Below, one piece after another: positions 24,780 through 36,489 of a DNA stretch of 52,631 nt. The notes beneath the pieces were generated by a model. That model made no database searches. It was not told the DNA's origin and saw only the letters and a list, made by a program, of their open reading frames with translations. How positions within the stretch are numbered: the first letter of the stretch is position 1; the number at the start of each line of letters is the position of its first letter. Origin of the DNA: Geopseudomonas sagittaria (lineage in GTDB: Bacteria; Pseudomonadota; Gammaproteobacteria; Pseudomonadales; Pseudomonadaceae); NCBI RefSeq assembly GCF_900115715.1, contig NZ_FOXM01000020.1, positions 1 through 52,631 on the forward strand, written 5' to 3'. The translations under genes and the position numbers were made by a program.

Positions 24780-26144
24780 TCACTGCAGGAGTTGCCGATA
24801 CAGCTCGCGCTCGGCCTGGGTATCGAACAACGAGTTGTGCCAGAGCAGGGTGAAGCACCCCTTGACGGCCTTGCAGCGATCTTTCAGTTCGTTGAACTTG
24901 TTGAGTGCGGCCTCGCCGCTACCCAGCCCCATGTAGGTTGGTTCCATGACCGTACCCTCCATGGCGATCAGCGGGCGGATGCGCAGCTTCAGTGCCTGGC
25001 CCTTCACGGGGTCGAAGGCCGGGTATTCGAAACAGGTGCCGCAGCGAAAGCCTGGGCGATCGGCATAGCTGAGGGTGCTGTCATAGGCCATGCCCGCCTG
25101 TTCCCAGGCGCGCGGGGTGGTCGGGTTTTCCCAGCGCAGGTAGTGCATGCGTCCGCCCCATGCGGCCTGTTCGATACCCTCTTCCGCGCATATACGGCGC
25201 AGCCGCTGGGCCTCGGCGACAATGGCCGCCGGCTTCTGATAGGTGTCGAAGCTCGGGTGTAGGCCAATTTCATGGCCGCGGGCATGGATGCGCCGCATCA
25301 ATTCGCGGATCGCCGGGTGTTCGGGTTCGTAGTCGGCATCGCGCTGCGGGTCGGTGCGGCCACAGATGAAATAGAAGGCACTGCTCAGCCCGTGCTGCTC
25401 GGAGAGATCCATCAGCCAGTCGAAGGTGTTGTCGGGATCTGCGGGATGCAGCGTGTCCCGACTGCCGAGACGTACCCAGGGCGCCAGCCATGCGTTCTTG
25501 AAGTACCGGCGCTTGAGTACATCGCCCGCCATGAAGCGGATGATTCGGGCTGCGGAGCAGAATCCGTAGCGACTTGGCCGGTCGACATCGTGGGACACCT
25601 TCATGCTGAAGTGGTGCTGGCGGATCGGCAGCGCTGGCCACAGTTGCTGGATGACCTGGCCGAGTACCTGCAGCCATTCGTCGATGACCGGGCGTTCCAG
25701 ATAGTCATGCCTGAAGGCATGGGACGAGGTGGCCGGAAAGCGCTGGTGATGGTCCAGGTCCTGGCGGCCAACCTCCTCCTGGCGCGCGAGCATCCAGTAG
25801 GTCAGACCGAGGATGTCGTAGTGCATGCGAAAGCCCGTGGCCGTTGGCTCGATCAGCGGCGAAGGCAGTCTGGCCGCTCCGGGGGCGGGCAGCGGTTTGC
25901 CCAGGGCCGATTGCCAGCCTTCGCGGCTGGCTTCCCAGGACGTGCAGGGCAGACTCGAGTCGCTGCGGGTGAAGAGCTCGGGTGCCGAGGCGATTTCGAT
26001 TGCCTGCGAACTGTCGGCCATGCCCAGGCGAACAAAGCCGTTGCCGGCAACCTGCAGGGTAAAGGCATGGCCGAAGCGCTCGGCCAGGATCTGTTCCAGC
26101 CAGGCGGTGATAGCGGGAGTTGGCCATGCGTCGCGGGTGTTCAT
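24780..26144 (-). CDS. Polysaccharide deacetylase (NodB-like, C-terminal) with N-terminal DUF region
   Basis: 454 aa. Roughly the first 190 residues carry an uncharacterised region ('MHYDILGLTYWMLARQEEVG'). The NodB domain follows: 'FSMKVSHDVDRPSRYGF' gives the Asp-Asp catalytic/metal pair, 'RGHEIGLHPSFDTYQ' the metal-binding His pair, and 'GCFTLLWHNSLFD' the last motif. No signal peptide, so it probably acts in the cytoplasm on a lipid-linked or nucleotide sugar, unlike the secreted IcaB/PgaB. Proteins of this layout are frequent beside FemAB-like genes in polysaccharide loci; here the FemAB gene is 2 bp upstream. De-N-acetylation followed by new N-acylation is an attractive pairing (inference). 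Confidence 0.85.
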   Translation of the reverse strand: MNTRDAWPTPAITAWLEQILAERFGHAFTLQVAGNGFVRLGMADSSQAIEIASAPELFTRSDSSLPCTSWEASREGWQSALGKPLPAPGAARLPSPLIEPTATGFRMHYDILGLTYWMLARQEEVGRQDLDHHQRFPATSSHAFRHDYLERPVIDEWLQVLGQVIQQLWPALPIRQHHFSMKVSHDVDRPSRYGFCSAARIIRFMAGDVLKRRYFKNAWLAPWVRLGSRDTLHPADPDNTFDWLMDLSEQHGLSSAFYFICGRTDPQRDADYEPEHPAIRELMRRIHARGHEIGLHPSFDTYQKPAAIVAEAQRLRRICAEEGIEQAAWGGRMHYLRWENPTTPRAWEQAGMAYDSTLSYADRPGFRCGTCFEYPAFDPVKGQALKLRIRPLIAMEGTVMEPTYMGLGSGEAALNKFNELKDRCKAVKGCFTLLWHNSLFDTQAERELYRQLLQ

Positions 26145-26146
26145 GC

Positions 26147-27196
26147 CTAGCTCGATTTCAGGTCCTTGAGGAACAGATAGGTCTTGAGCAGCCGGGAGGG
26201 CGTTTTGGATACAGCGAAATAAGGGATCTGCACGGCTCCATACTGGCGAAACGAGCGCTCAATCGGTTCGCTCATCGAGCCTTCGAAATCGAACTTGCAG
26301 GTCTTGTCGGCTACGAAGTCGATGATGGCCATGTTGAGCAGTGAGGCTGCTCCGTGGGTTCGGTAGTCCGGGTCAATGGTGCAGATCAGGCCATAGGCAC
26401 TCATGGCGTCCCAGACAACAAAGAGTGCGGCGTGCAGGTTGCCGCTCTTGTCGTAGGCGCCGACAGTACGTGCCGAGTTGTTGGCGTAGCCGGCATCGTG
26501 AATTCGTTTGAACAGGTCTCGGGAGTAGGAGATCGTCGCCCCGCGCTTGGCGAGGGTCATCCGATGGTTTTCATAGAGTTCGTCGGCTGGGATATCGAAA
26601 ACGACATCCACCAGCTTTTGGCTCTTCTTGATGTTGGCCCGCTTCGAGTTCTCGAACTCCGCATAGACCTTGCTCAGGTCGCTCAGGTCGTTCAGGACAT
26701 AGGTATAGCGGGTGGTTTGCTTGAAGCCGTGCCAGTAGAAGGGCAGCCAGTTGGTCTGGCTGTAGTGCCAGTTCTGCGCGTAGTGGTCGAAGTGGGGAAG
26801 CTGGGCGATGAGGGCTTCCATCAAGTCTTTTTGCTGGCCGAGCTTCTTCGGCGGCCTGGCGTTGCTTTCGCGTATCCAGGGGCCGAGCGACTGGGTGAGC
26901 GGAGGCTGGGTCAGCATGCTGAAACCCATGCGTTTCTGGAGGACATAGGGCAGGGAGGCGATGATCTTTCCATTGCTTTCGACCAAGGCGACATCCCAGT
27001 TGTCCGCGCCGGCACTGGCATCTAGCCACCAGCCGCGACTGAATACCGGAATGGTTTTTTCCGTGGCCGAAAAATCCCTGTACAGCGCTTTCTTCGTGGT
27101 CGCTTTATCTGTCCCCGCCGGATCATCCCGATGCAGGCGCCAATTCTGTTCTTGAGAGGGGAGGTCCGGGACCTGATAGTTGAGTGGCTCAAGCAT
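26147..27196 (-). CDS. FemAB/BioF2-like GNAT acyltransferase, copy 2
   Basis: 349 aa, cytoplasmic. The same motif order as in the gene at 10538-11485: 'FSRGWWLDASAGADNWDV', 'LTQPPLTQSLGPWIRE', 'HYAQNWHYSQTNWLPFYWHG', 'QTTRYTYVL', 'CKFDFEGSMSEPIERSFRQY' and 'SKTPSRLLKTYLF'. About 30 extra N-terminal residues precede the shared part. The two share perhaps half of their residues by eye and must derive from one duplication. wbpD ends one base upstream and the deacetylase starts 2 bp downstream, so it is embedded in the sugar pathway. Substrate unknown; transfer of an acyl or aminoacyl group to the amino group of a sugar is likely. Confidence 0.83.
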   Translation of the reverse strand: MLEPLNYQVPDLPSQEQNWRLHRDDPAGTDKATTKKALYRDFSATEKTIPVFSRGWWLDASAGADNWDVALVESNGKIIASLPYVLQKRMGFSMLTQPPLTQSLGPWIRESNARPPKKLGQQKDLMEALIAQLPHFDHYAQNWHYSQTNWLPFYWHGFKQTTRYTYVLNDLSDLSKVYAEFENSKRANIKKSQKLVDVVFDIPADELYENHRMTLAKRGATISYSRDLFKRIHDAGYANNSARTVGAYDKSGNLHAALFVVWDAMSAYGLICTIDPDYRTHGAASLLNMAIIDFVADKTCKFDFEGSMSEPIERSFRQYGAVQIPYFAVSKTPSRLLKTYLFLKDLKSS

Positions 27197-28773
<1,577 letters not shown>

Positions 28774-28835
28774 CTAGTGGCTGGCCATGCCCGGCGTGGG
28801 GGCATGGCGGGCAGGCTCGGTGGTGGTGTGGCGGG

Positions 28836-29858
28836 TCAGGCGTGACTGATGTACCAGGGCATGGCAGCAGCGATGCCGGCGTTGATGTCGTACTGCGGCG
28901 CATAGCCGAGCAGGCGCCGGGCTTTGCCGATGTCAGCCTGGGAATGGCGTACGTCGCCGACCCGGAAGTCTCGGTAGACCGGCTCCAGCGCGTAGTCCAC
29001 ACCGTGGCTGGCCAGGCTCTTGCGCAGCGCCGCGAACAGTTGGTTGAGGTCGGTGCGGCCGCTGACCGCGACGTTGTAGATCTGGTTGCGCGCGGCGGCG
29101 TCGCTGGTCGTGGCGGCGAGCAGATTGGCCTGCACGACATTCTCGACAAAGCAGAAGTCGCGGCTGGTTTCGCCGTCGCCGTTGATCGACACCCGCTCGC
29201 CCTTGATCATTGCCGCGGTCCATTTCGGGATCACTGCGGCGTAGGCGCCCTCCGGATCCTGGCGTTTGCCGAATACGTTGAAGTAGCGCAGACCGATGGT
29301 GGTGAAGCCGTAGTTACGGGCGAACACGTCGGCATACAGCTCGTTGACGTACTTGGTCACCGCGTAGGGAGAGAGCGGCTTGCCGATCAGGTCCTCGACC
29401 TTGGGCAGACCGGGATGGTCGCCGTAGGTGGAGCTGCTGGCGGCGTAGGTGAAGCTTTTCACCCGGGCATCGCGAGCGGCGACCAGCATGTTGAGAAAGC
29501 CGTCGATGTTGGCGCTGTTGGTGGTGATCGGGTCGTCGATCGAGCGTGGCACGGAGCCGAGGGCGGCCTGGTGGAGGACGTAATCCACGCCTTCGCAGGC
29601 TTGCCGACAGACGTCCAGAGCGCGGATGTCGCCCTGGATGAACTGGAAGCGTGCCCACTGCTCCGGGCTGACCAGGCTCTGCACCTCGTCGAGGTTGCGC
29701 CGGTGCCCGGTGGCGAAGTTGTCGAGGCCAACCACCTGCTGCCCGAGCTTGAGCAGGGTTTCCAGCAGGTTGGAACCGATGAAGCCGGCGACCCCGGTGA
29801 CCAGCCAGGTTTTGGGGGACCGGGCGAGTTCGTGCTGCAGGGATGGGTAGCGAGTCAT
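28836..29858 (-). CDS. wbpP: UDP-GlcNAc C4-epimerase WbpP
   Basis: 340 aa extended SDR enzyme: '[20 protein letters not shown]' (NAD site), '[16 protein letters not shown]', '[15 protein letters not shown]', catalytic '[16 protein letters not shown]' with '[15 protein letters not shown]' (YxxxK), '[18 protein letters not shown]' and 'FREGDVRHS'-like '[16 protein letters not shown]'. These are the signatures of WbpP from P. aeruginosa O6, which interconverts UDP-GlcNAc and UDP-GalNAc (and the uronic acids). The start at 29858 matches WbpP; the frame extends upstream but overlaps wbpA. It lies 88 bp after wbpA and 95 bp before wbpB. Confidence 0.93.
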   Translation of the reverse strand: MTRYPSLQHELARSPKTWLVTGVAGFIGSNLLETLLKLGQQVVGLDNFATGHRRNLDEVQSLVSPEQWARFQFIQGDIRALDVCRQACEGVDYVLHQAALGSVPRSIDDPITTNSANIDGFLNMLVAARDARVKSFTYAASSSTYGDHPGLPKVEDLIGKPLSPYAVTKYVNELYADVFARNYGFTTIGLRYFNVFGKRQDPEGAYAAVIPKWTAAMIKGERVSINGDGETSRDFCFVENVVQANLLAATTSDAAARNQIYNVAVSGRTDLNQLFAALRKSLASHGVDYALEPVYRDFRVGDVRHSQADIGKARRLLGYAPQYDINAGIAAAMPWYISHA

Positions 29859-29946
29859 GGCGTTCGATTCTGCTCGTGCGGGAGCGGGTCGGTGGCGCTC
29901 GGCGATGGTGGTGGGGCCGACCTCGGCGCGCCGCCGCCGCTCGGGC

Positions 29947-31224
<1,278 letters not shown>

Positions 31225-31341
31225 GGTGGTCGTCCAGATTGGGGCCTGTGGTGGGTCTGGGGCCATCCATGGTTCGCGTGTCTTGGTCGGGCGCCGTCCG
31301 TGCGCTCGGGGTATTCGGGTGGACAGTCGCGTGTGTGCGCT

Positions 31342-32067
31342 TCAGGAGAAATGCTCGCGGGCGATCTTCCAGGGGTTATCGATCACCAGGCGTTCGGCCT
31401 CGATATCGCCGACGATGCGTGCGGCGTGCTCCATGCCTTCGGCCAGCGCGGGCGGTCGATGCTGGACGTTGTGGGCATCGCTGGCGAGGATGGTCACCAG
31501 CCCGTACTCGAGCAGGGCATGGGCGATGAGCCGCGCCGGCTCGCCGAAGTGGCCGGCGACCGCGCCGGCGGTCACCTGCAGCAGGCAGCCCTGTTCGAGG
31601 AACGGCTTGAGCTTGCGCGGGCAGCGCATGACGCCCTTGTTGCGCTCGGGGTGGGCGATCATCGGCATCACATCATGCTGCAGCAGCCATTCGGTCAGGC
31701 GCTCGGCGCCGAAGGGCACCTCGCCGTGCGGCAATTCGAGCAGCAGCACCCGCTTGCCGTGCCATGTGCCCAGGAAAGGCAGGGTTTCCTGCTCGATACC
31801 GAGCATCAGCTCGCTGCCGTAGCGCACTTCGGCGGCTGCGGCGATCTGCAGTGGGATGCCCGTCTCCAGCAGGCCTGCCACCAGCTTTTCCCGGGCGGCC
31901 GCGATGCTGGCGATGGTGTTGTCGTAGCGGCCGGGATGGATGTGCGGGGTGCAGACCAGGTGGGTGATGCCTTGCTCGACGGCCATGCGCGCCAGTTGCA
32001 AGGCCGTGTCGAGGTCGGGTGCCCCGTCGTCGATGCCGGGCAGCAGGTGGTTGTGCAGGTCGATCAT
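31342..32067 (-). CDS. PHP-type protein-tyrosine phosphatase (CpsB/YwqE family), copy 2
   Basis: 241 aa, the same length as the copy at 158-883 and mostly identical to it: 'MIDLHNHLLPGIDDGAPDLD', 'CTPHIHPGRYDN', 'IAHPERNKGVMR' and 'ASDAHNVQHRPP'. The metal ligands of the PHP domain are all present. Likely partner is the adjacent Wzc-like kinase (32104-34371), whose Tyr tail it would dephosphorylate. A 117-bp gap to wbpA contains nothing recognisable, and no REP is seen, unlike around copy 1. Confidence 0.9.
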   Translation of the reverse strand: MIDLHNHLLPGIDDGAPDLDTALQLARMAVEQGITHLVCTPHIHPGRYDNTIASIAAAREKLVAGLLETGIPLQIAAAAEVRYGSELMLGIEQETLPFLGTWHGKRVLLLELPHGEVPFGAERLTEWLLQHDVMPMIAHPERNKGVMRCPRKLKPFLEQGCLLQVTAGAVAGHFGEPARLIAHALLEYGLVTILASDAHNVQHRPPALAEGMEHAARIVGDIEAERLVIDNPWKIAREHFS

Positions 32068-32103
32068 GGGCGGATCCTGACTCTTCAGGGCCCGGGTACC
32101 GGG

Positions 32104-34371
32104 CTAGGCTTGTGATCCTTGGGCAGCCTGTGGTTCCGCTTTCTGCGGTTTGGTGTAACCGTAGTAGTCGTAGTAGCCGCCGTAGTGGTAGCCGTGTTTC
32201 TGCGCTTTCTTGACGTCCACCTGGTTGAGCACCACGCCGGTGACCGGGGAGTTGGTCTGCAGCAGCTGGCCGACGCCCTTCTGGGCCAGGGGAATGGGCG
32301 TGGCCTCTGACTTGATCACGTAGATCTGCGCGTCGGCATGGGTGGCCAGGATGGTGGCATCGCTGACCGCCTGGATCGGCGGCGAGTCGATGATCACCCG
32401 GTCATAGCGGCTCTTGAGATGGTCGATGAGCTTGGCGAAGCGCTCGGAGGACAGCAGTTCCAGCGGGTTCGGTGGCACGGCGCCGGCGCATATCATGTCG
32501 ATGCCCTCGATGCTCTTGATGCAGTCGTCGGTCTTCGCGGTGCCGGCGATGAGGTTGGCCAGGCCGGGAGTGCCCACCGGGAACTTGAAGTTCTTCGCCA
32601 GGGTTGGCCGCCGCAGGTCGGCGTCGATCAGCAGCACCCGCTCCATCTGACCGAAGGCATAGGCCAGGTTGGCGGCCACCGTGCTCTTGCCTTCACCGGG
32701 CAGAGAGGAGGTGACCACCAGGATGCGGTGCGGCCCGTTCATGCCGGACAGCACCAGGGCTGTGCGGATGGTGCGGATCGACTCGCTGAAGCTCTTGTCC
32801 TCGTCACTGGTAAACAGGTGGGCGATCTGGCTGCGCTGGCGGTTCTTGATCAGCGGCAGGATACCCAGCACCGGCAGGTTGAGCTTGTTCTCGACGTCCT
32901 GGGTGCTCTTGAAGGTGTTGTTGAGGATTTGCAGCAGCAGAGTGATGCCAACGCTGGACACCAAGGCGAGGATGCCGGACAGGCCGACGATCAGGCCTTT
33001 CATCGGCCGGATCGGTGCGCTGGGCAGCACCGCCGGATCGACCACGCGGGCGTTGGCGGATTCCAGATCGGCGGTGGCGGTGGTTTCCTTCAGGCGGGTC
33101 ACGAAGGTTTCGTAGAGGATGCGGTTGGCTTCCACTTCACGCATCAGCTCGCGGACCTCGAACTCCTTGCGCGAGATCTTTTGAATCTGCGCCTTGTTGG
33201 ACTCCACCGAGGCGCGCAGCGAGTTTTCGTTGGCCACGGCCAGTTGGTAGTTGCGCTCGATACCGGCGACGATCTGTTCGACCTGACCGCGCAGGCTGGC
33301 GGAGGCGGCACTGAGATCGGAGCGGGCAGCTTCCAGGGCGGGGTGGCGGGCACCATAGCGCTTGGACAGCTCGTCGACCTTGGCGCGAGCCCTGGCTTCG
33401 TCGGCCTTGAACTGCTGGATCAGCGGGTGACCGAGAACGGCCGGAATGGTGGCGAGCTTTTGCCAGCCGCCGCTGCGCATGGATTGCACCTGGCGGTACT
33501 GGCTCTGCGCTTCGGCGCGCTGGCGGCGGGCGTCGATCATGCGGTCGCTGGTGGCCGACAGTTCGGCGGCGCTGACGCTGGCCACGCCGCCGATATCCAC
33601 CAGGTTTTCCTTCTCGCGAAAGGCCTGCAGGCGGTCCTCGGCCTCCTTCAGCTTGGTGCGCAGCTCGCCCATGCGGCTGTTCATCCAGGTCGTGGCCAGG
33701 ATGGACATGTTCATGGAGGCTTCCAGCTGGGCTTCGATGAAGCCATTGGCCAGGGCATTGGCAGCCCGGGTCGCCAGTTCCGCGTCGGCCATGTCGACCT
33801 GAACCTTGACCAGCTGGCTCTTGCCCACGGGCTCGATGCTGATGCGCCCCATGAAGTCCAGGGTGACTGCGTCGAAAATCTGCGTTTCGCTCGGACCGGC
33901 GGCTGCCCCCTCAAGGTCTTCCGGCTGGGGGGCGGGGACGGCCTGGGCACTATTGAGGCTGCTCAGCAGGCCGCCGATGCCGATCAGCGACTCCTCTTGC
34001 TGGCGCGGGTCGAACTCGGGGTGGTTGGTCAGGTCCAGCGTGCGTACCACCCTTTCGGCCAGGGCACGGGACTTGAGCAGGGCGAACTGGGTTTCCAGAT
34101 ATTCGTTGCCGGTACCCTCGGCGCCATAGACCTGCTCGATGGAGACGACATTGGCCGTCTTCTTCTCGATCAACAGCGTGGTCGAGGCACGGTAGGTTGG
34201 GGTGATGGCGTAGGTGGCGAGGGCTGTCGCCAGCATGATGATCAGCATCAGCGTGAGGATGCTCCACTTTCGCCGCCAGATGGTCTGCCACATCTGCAGC
34301 ATGTCTGGAGCGTCGCTCACAAGCCGCTGGGCTATCCAGGTACGATCTCTGGGCTGGGCGGGTTTGTCCAT
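32104..34371 (-). CDS. Wzc-like polysaccharide co-polymerase and BY-type tyrosine kinase, copy 2
   Basis: 755 aa, about three quarters identical to the copy at 1045-3282 over the regions compared. First helix in 'WSILTLMLIIMLATALATYA', long coiled-coil periplasmic part, second helix 'SGILALVSSVGITLLLQIL'. Walker A is 'GEGKST' at 559-564, Walker A' 'LLIDADLRRP' and Walker B 'VIIDSPP'; the Tyr cluster 'GYHYGGYYDYYGY' is followed by a tail nine residues longer than in copy 1 ('TKPQKAEPQAAQGSQA'). Start at 34371 follows GGGAGC. Differences concentrate in the periplasmic loop near residues 135-165 and in the tail, where partner choice could differ. Confidence 0.93.
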   Translation of the reverse strand: MDKPAQPRDRTWIAQRLVSDAPDMLQMWQTIWRRKWSILTLMLIIMLATALATYAITPTYRASTTLLIEKKTANVVSIEQVYGAEGTGNEYLETQFALLKSRALAERVVRTLDLTNHPEFDPRQQEESLIGIGGLLSSLNSAQAVPAPQPEDLEGAAAGPSETQIFDAVTLDFMGRISIEPVGKSQLVKVQVDMADAELATRAANALANGFIEAQLEASMNMSILATTWMNSRMGELRTKLKEAEDRLQAFREKENLVDIGGVASVSAAELSATSDRMIDARRQRAEAQSQYRQVQSMRSGGWQKLATIPAVLGHPLIQQFKADEARARAKVDELSKRYGARHPALEAARSDLSAASASLRGQVEQIVAGIERNYQLAVANENSLRASVESNKAQIQKISRKEFEVRELMREVEANRILYETFVTRLKETTATADLESANARVVDPAVLPSAPIRPMKGLIVGLSGILALVSSVGITLLLQILNNTFKSTQDVENKLNLPVLGILPLIKNRQRSQIAHLFTSDEDKSFSESIRTIRTALVLSGMNGPHRILVVTSSLPGEGKSTVAANLAYAFGQMERVLLIDADLRRPTLAKNFKFPVGTPGLANLIAGTAKTDDCIKSIEGIDMICAGAVPPNPLELLSSERFAKLIDHLKSRYDRVIIDSPPIQAVSDATILATHADAQIYVIKSEATPIPLAQKGVGQLLQTNSPVTGVVLNQVDVKKAQKHGYHYGGYYDYYGYTKPQKAEPQAAQGSQA

Positions 34372-34396
34372 TTCGGGAAGCTCCCTGGTGAATGGA

Positions 34397-34942
34397 TTAG
34401 AAGAATCCCTGGTCGATGGTGATGGTGTCGCCGGGCATCACGATGGTGTCGAGAGTTGCCGGCTCGGGAGTGCGCCCTGGGCTCTGGTCGCGGATGATGG
34501 TGATGCGCTTCTCCGAGGCGCGCTCGGTCAGGCCGCCGGCCAGGGCCACGGCGCGGCGCAGGGTCAGACCGGGTTGGAAGGGATAGCCGCCGGGTGTTTT
34601 CACTTCGCCACTGATGAAAAACTCGCGGTATTTCAGAATGCTGACCGAGACGCGCGGGTCGACCAGGTAGTCGCCCTTGAGACGTTCGGTGAGTATCTGT
34701 TCTATCTCGGCGGCGGTCCTCCCCTTGGCCCGCACGTCGCCGATGAAGGGATAGGAGAAGATCCCCGCATCGTTGAGGCGGACTTCTCCGAAGCTGAGGT
34801 CCGGCTCGCCGAATACGTTGATGTTTATGACATCGCCTGAGGCCAGCTTGTAGGTGGAGTTGTTCTCGGCCAGCACGCTGCCGCTGTTGGACAGGAGGAT
34901 GGCCATGCTCAGGGCCAGAGGGATCAAGTAACGGGAGATCAT
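34397..34942 (-). CDS. Short Wza/GumB-type polysaccharide export (OPX) protein, copy 2
   Basis: 181 aa. Signal peptide ('YLIPLALSMAILLSNSGSVLA') without lipobox Cys, then 'YKLASGDVININVFGEPDLS', 'GIFSYPFIGDVRAKGRTAAE', 'VDPRVSVSILKYREFFISG' and the end 'PGDTITIDQGFF', identical to copy 1. Lacks the C-terminal helix of full-length Wza. Unlike copy 1 it has no beta-barrel gene beside it. The start at 34942 gives the signal peptide after GAGAG; the longer open frame upstream is rejected because it would bury the signal sequence. Confidence 0.9.
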   Translation of the reverse strand: MISRYLIPLALSMAILLSNSGSVLAENNSTYKLASGDVININVFGEPDLSFGEVRLNDAGIFSYPFIGDVRAKGRTAAEIEQILTERLKGDYLVDPRVSVSILKYREFFISGEVKTPGGYPFQPGLTLRRAVALAGGLTERASEKRITIIRDQSPGRTPEPATLDTIVMPGDTITIDQGFF

Positions 34943-35179
34943 GGCTCGGTCTCTCTTGGATGAGGTTGAGGCTTGAATCGGAGCGCTTCCTGCTCCTGAA
35001 CTCTTGCCGCAACTGCTGGAGTTACAGGCCGGCACTGCTGGAGGTCTCGAGGCGGTGTGGCATGACGTAGCTGCAACCAACCTTGTCGAGACCGTCATCG
35101 CCGTTGCATTCGTCGCGGGGAGCGGGCGGCCAGCTTCACTGCCCGCCCTTCGTACTCATCAACGCTACGGTTGACCGGG
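34943..35179 (-). other. Gap with hairpin and possible gene remnant
   Basis: 237 bp between the small secreted protein and the Wza-like gene. It holds a GC-rich hairpin, GGGCGG (35124-35129) with CCGCCC (35143-35148). It also holds a start-less open stretch, 35022-35135, ending in a stop and coding an Asp/Gly/Cys-bearing string with Pseudomonas-like codons ('DECNGDDGLDKVGCSY'). The first cassette has the beta-barrel gene at this position, but I see no resemblance to it. Confidence 0.4.
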
Positions 35180-35461
35180 TTAGCTTCGGCTGGCCTTGGG
35201 CGTGGCCGGGGTCGCCGGAGTTGCTGGGGTTGCCGGGGTGGCGGGAGTGCCTGGGGTGCCCGGGACAGCCGGAGTAGCCGGGGTTGCCGGCGTTGCCGGC
35301 GTGCCTTGTTTCGATTTGGTGGATTCCTTCTCGCTCTTGTCGTTGGCTGCGAGGAGGATGCTGCCTGCGGTCGTCAGGTCGCTCGGTGCGGCGCTGGCCG
35401 CAAGCGCCTGGGGAGCGATCAGCGCCAGTGCCAGGGATAGAGTGGTCAGGGTCTTGCGCAT
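35180..35461 (-). CDS. Small secreted Pro/Ala/Thr-repeat protein of unknown function
   Basis: 93 aa, no family recognised. Signal peptide 'MRKTLTTLSLALALIAPQALA', then a short charged part ('NDKSEKESTKSKQG') and a C-terminal run of about ten 'TPA'-type triplets ('TPATPATPAVPGTPGTPA'), ending 'KASRS'. The signal sequence is very like that of the Ala-rich protein at 5279-5809, and the ribosome-binding region 'GAGGACGTTCAACATG' differs there in one base only. First gene after the right ops element and head of the 25-kb operon. The repeat looks extended and surface-exposed, perhaps glycosylated on Thr or embedded in the polysaccharide (inference). Confidence 0.8.
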   Translation of the reverse strand: MRKTLTTLSLALALIAPQALAASAAPSDLTTAGSILLAANDKSEKESTKSKQGTPATPATPATPAVPGTPGTPATPATPATPATPATPKASRS

Positions 35462-35687
35462 GTTGAACGTCCTCGCGTGCAAACCAGACAGTCTTCTGAA
35501 GGCTAGATCATCAATTCTCATGCGCCGCTGACGTGCTCGGTAACACGCGACAAGCGGTATCGGCAGGTATGCGGTTGTCAGTCCTGGGGGATGGCGGTAA
35601 CGGTAGAGACCATCCTTCGGATAGGGGCGCTATGCCTTGTGCATCTGGTCGACTGCTAGTGTTTGTTGTTTGACAGAGTCATTCAGG

Positions 35688-35699
35688 CACGCTACCGCC
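35688..35699 (-). promoter_or_regulatory. ops element (JUMPstart core), right transcription unit
   Basis: The leftward strand reads 'GGCGGTAGCGTG' inside 'CTTGGGGCGGTAGCGTGCCT'. It shares 'TCAGGCACGCTACCGCCCCA' on the + strand with the element at 7463-7474, and a similar T-rich flank. It lies 227 bp upstream of the first gene of the 25-kb operon. Exact ops core plus rfaH in the same locus makes RfaH recruitment very likely. Confidence 0.9.
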
Positions 35700-36425
35700 C
35701 CAAGATTTTTCGTTGTTTCTTGAATACGAGAGTTCTTGAGAGTTAACGGCTTTCCCATCGGAAGTGGCGGATGGTGTGCCTATGGTCGAGAGTGTAGTGC
35801 GGCTTTCGGAGTCGTAAAGTCGACGATCCAGTGTTTTCATCTGACGCAGGTGTCTTTGTAGGGTCTGCTTTTTGACGCGCGGTGAGCTATTCTGCTTGGG
35901 AGGCATGGATATGTGAGGGGGAAGGGGATGAGGGCATCACTCGAGGGGCAATGAAGTCTGTCAGGACTTCCGGTCAGGCATGAGGGATGTGCTTTGAACG
36001 GGCGGGATAGTTGCGCCTGGTTGGCGGTTTTTTGTATTGAAAACCGGAACTTGGCTGATTTCGCGCGGGGATGGCTTGCGGCTCGATGCACGTGGATTCT
36101 GTGCTGAGTGGCTATTGCCAAGTTGTTGTGGAGTTTTTTGTCCGGCTGATGTTTGGTTTTGCGGTTTGTTGTTCAAGTTTGGTGTGATGGTTTTCTTGTC
36201 ATACTTTTGGTTTGGTTTTTTCCATTATCGGTTTTAGGGCGGGATTTGTCGATCTCGGCGATTTGTTGTGGGTGAGTGTAATTTTTTTGTTGTTCGGTTT
36301 TTGTTTTTAAATGGTGGAATTTGTTTTTGAGTCGGCAGCTTTTGGTGGTGGAGGGAGAGTTTGTGAGTGTCAGTTCAACCTGTTGATTAGCTTGGGAAAA
36401 GCAGGCGCGCAGTGCGTGTCATGAA

Positions 36426-36454
36426 TATATACAGCTTCTGTGTGGTGGTGTCGC
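36426..36454 (-). promoter_or_regulatory. Candidate sigma70 promoter for the 25-kb operon
   Basis: On the leftward strand 'GCGACA' (36449-36454) and 'TATATA' (36426-36431) are 17 bp apart, matching 4/6 and 5/6 of the consensus hexamers. A start here would give a leader of about 950 nt before the first gene, with the A/C-rich stretch and the ops element inside it. Other AT-rich starts in the region are possible. Confidence 0.3.
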
Positions 36455-36489
36455 GCAGGTCACCATGTACTCGCCAAGCTTCCAAAATG

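Noticed and set aside
13748-27196. Insertion sequences or transposases in the glycan operon
   Set aside because: No transposase motifs or terminal inverted repeats were seen; base-composition shifts in wzy-like, GT and FemAB-like genes are the only sign of transfer.
35679-35906. A 75-codon leftward frame that ends across the right ops element
   Set aside because: No ribosome-binding site precedes its ATG, composition is odd, and the left ops element is in a different, closed frame, so it is not conserved coding.
35837-36237. Several 60-95 codon frames in the A/C-rich leader
   Set aside because: Overlapping frames on both strands, biased composition, no Shine-Dalgarno sites and no recognisable protein features.
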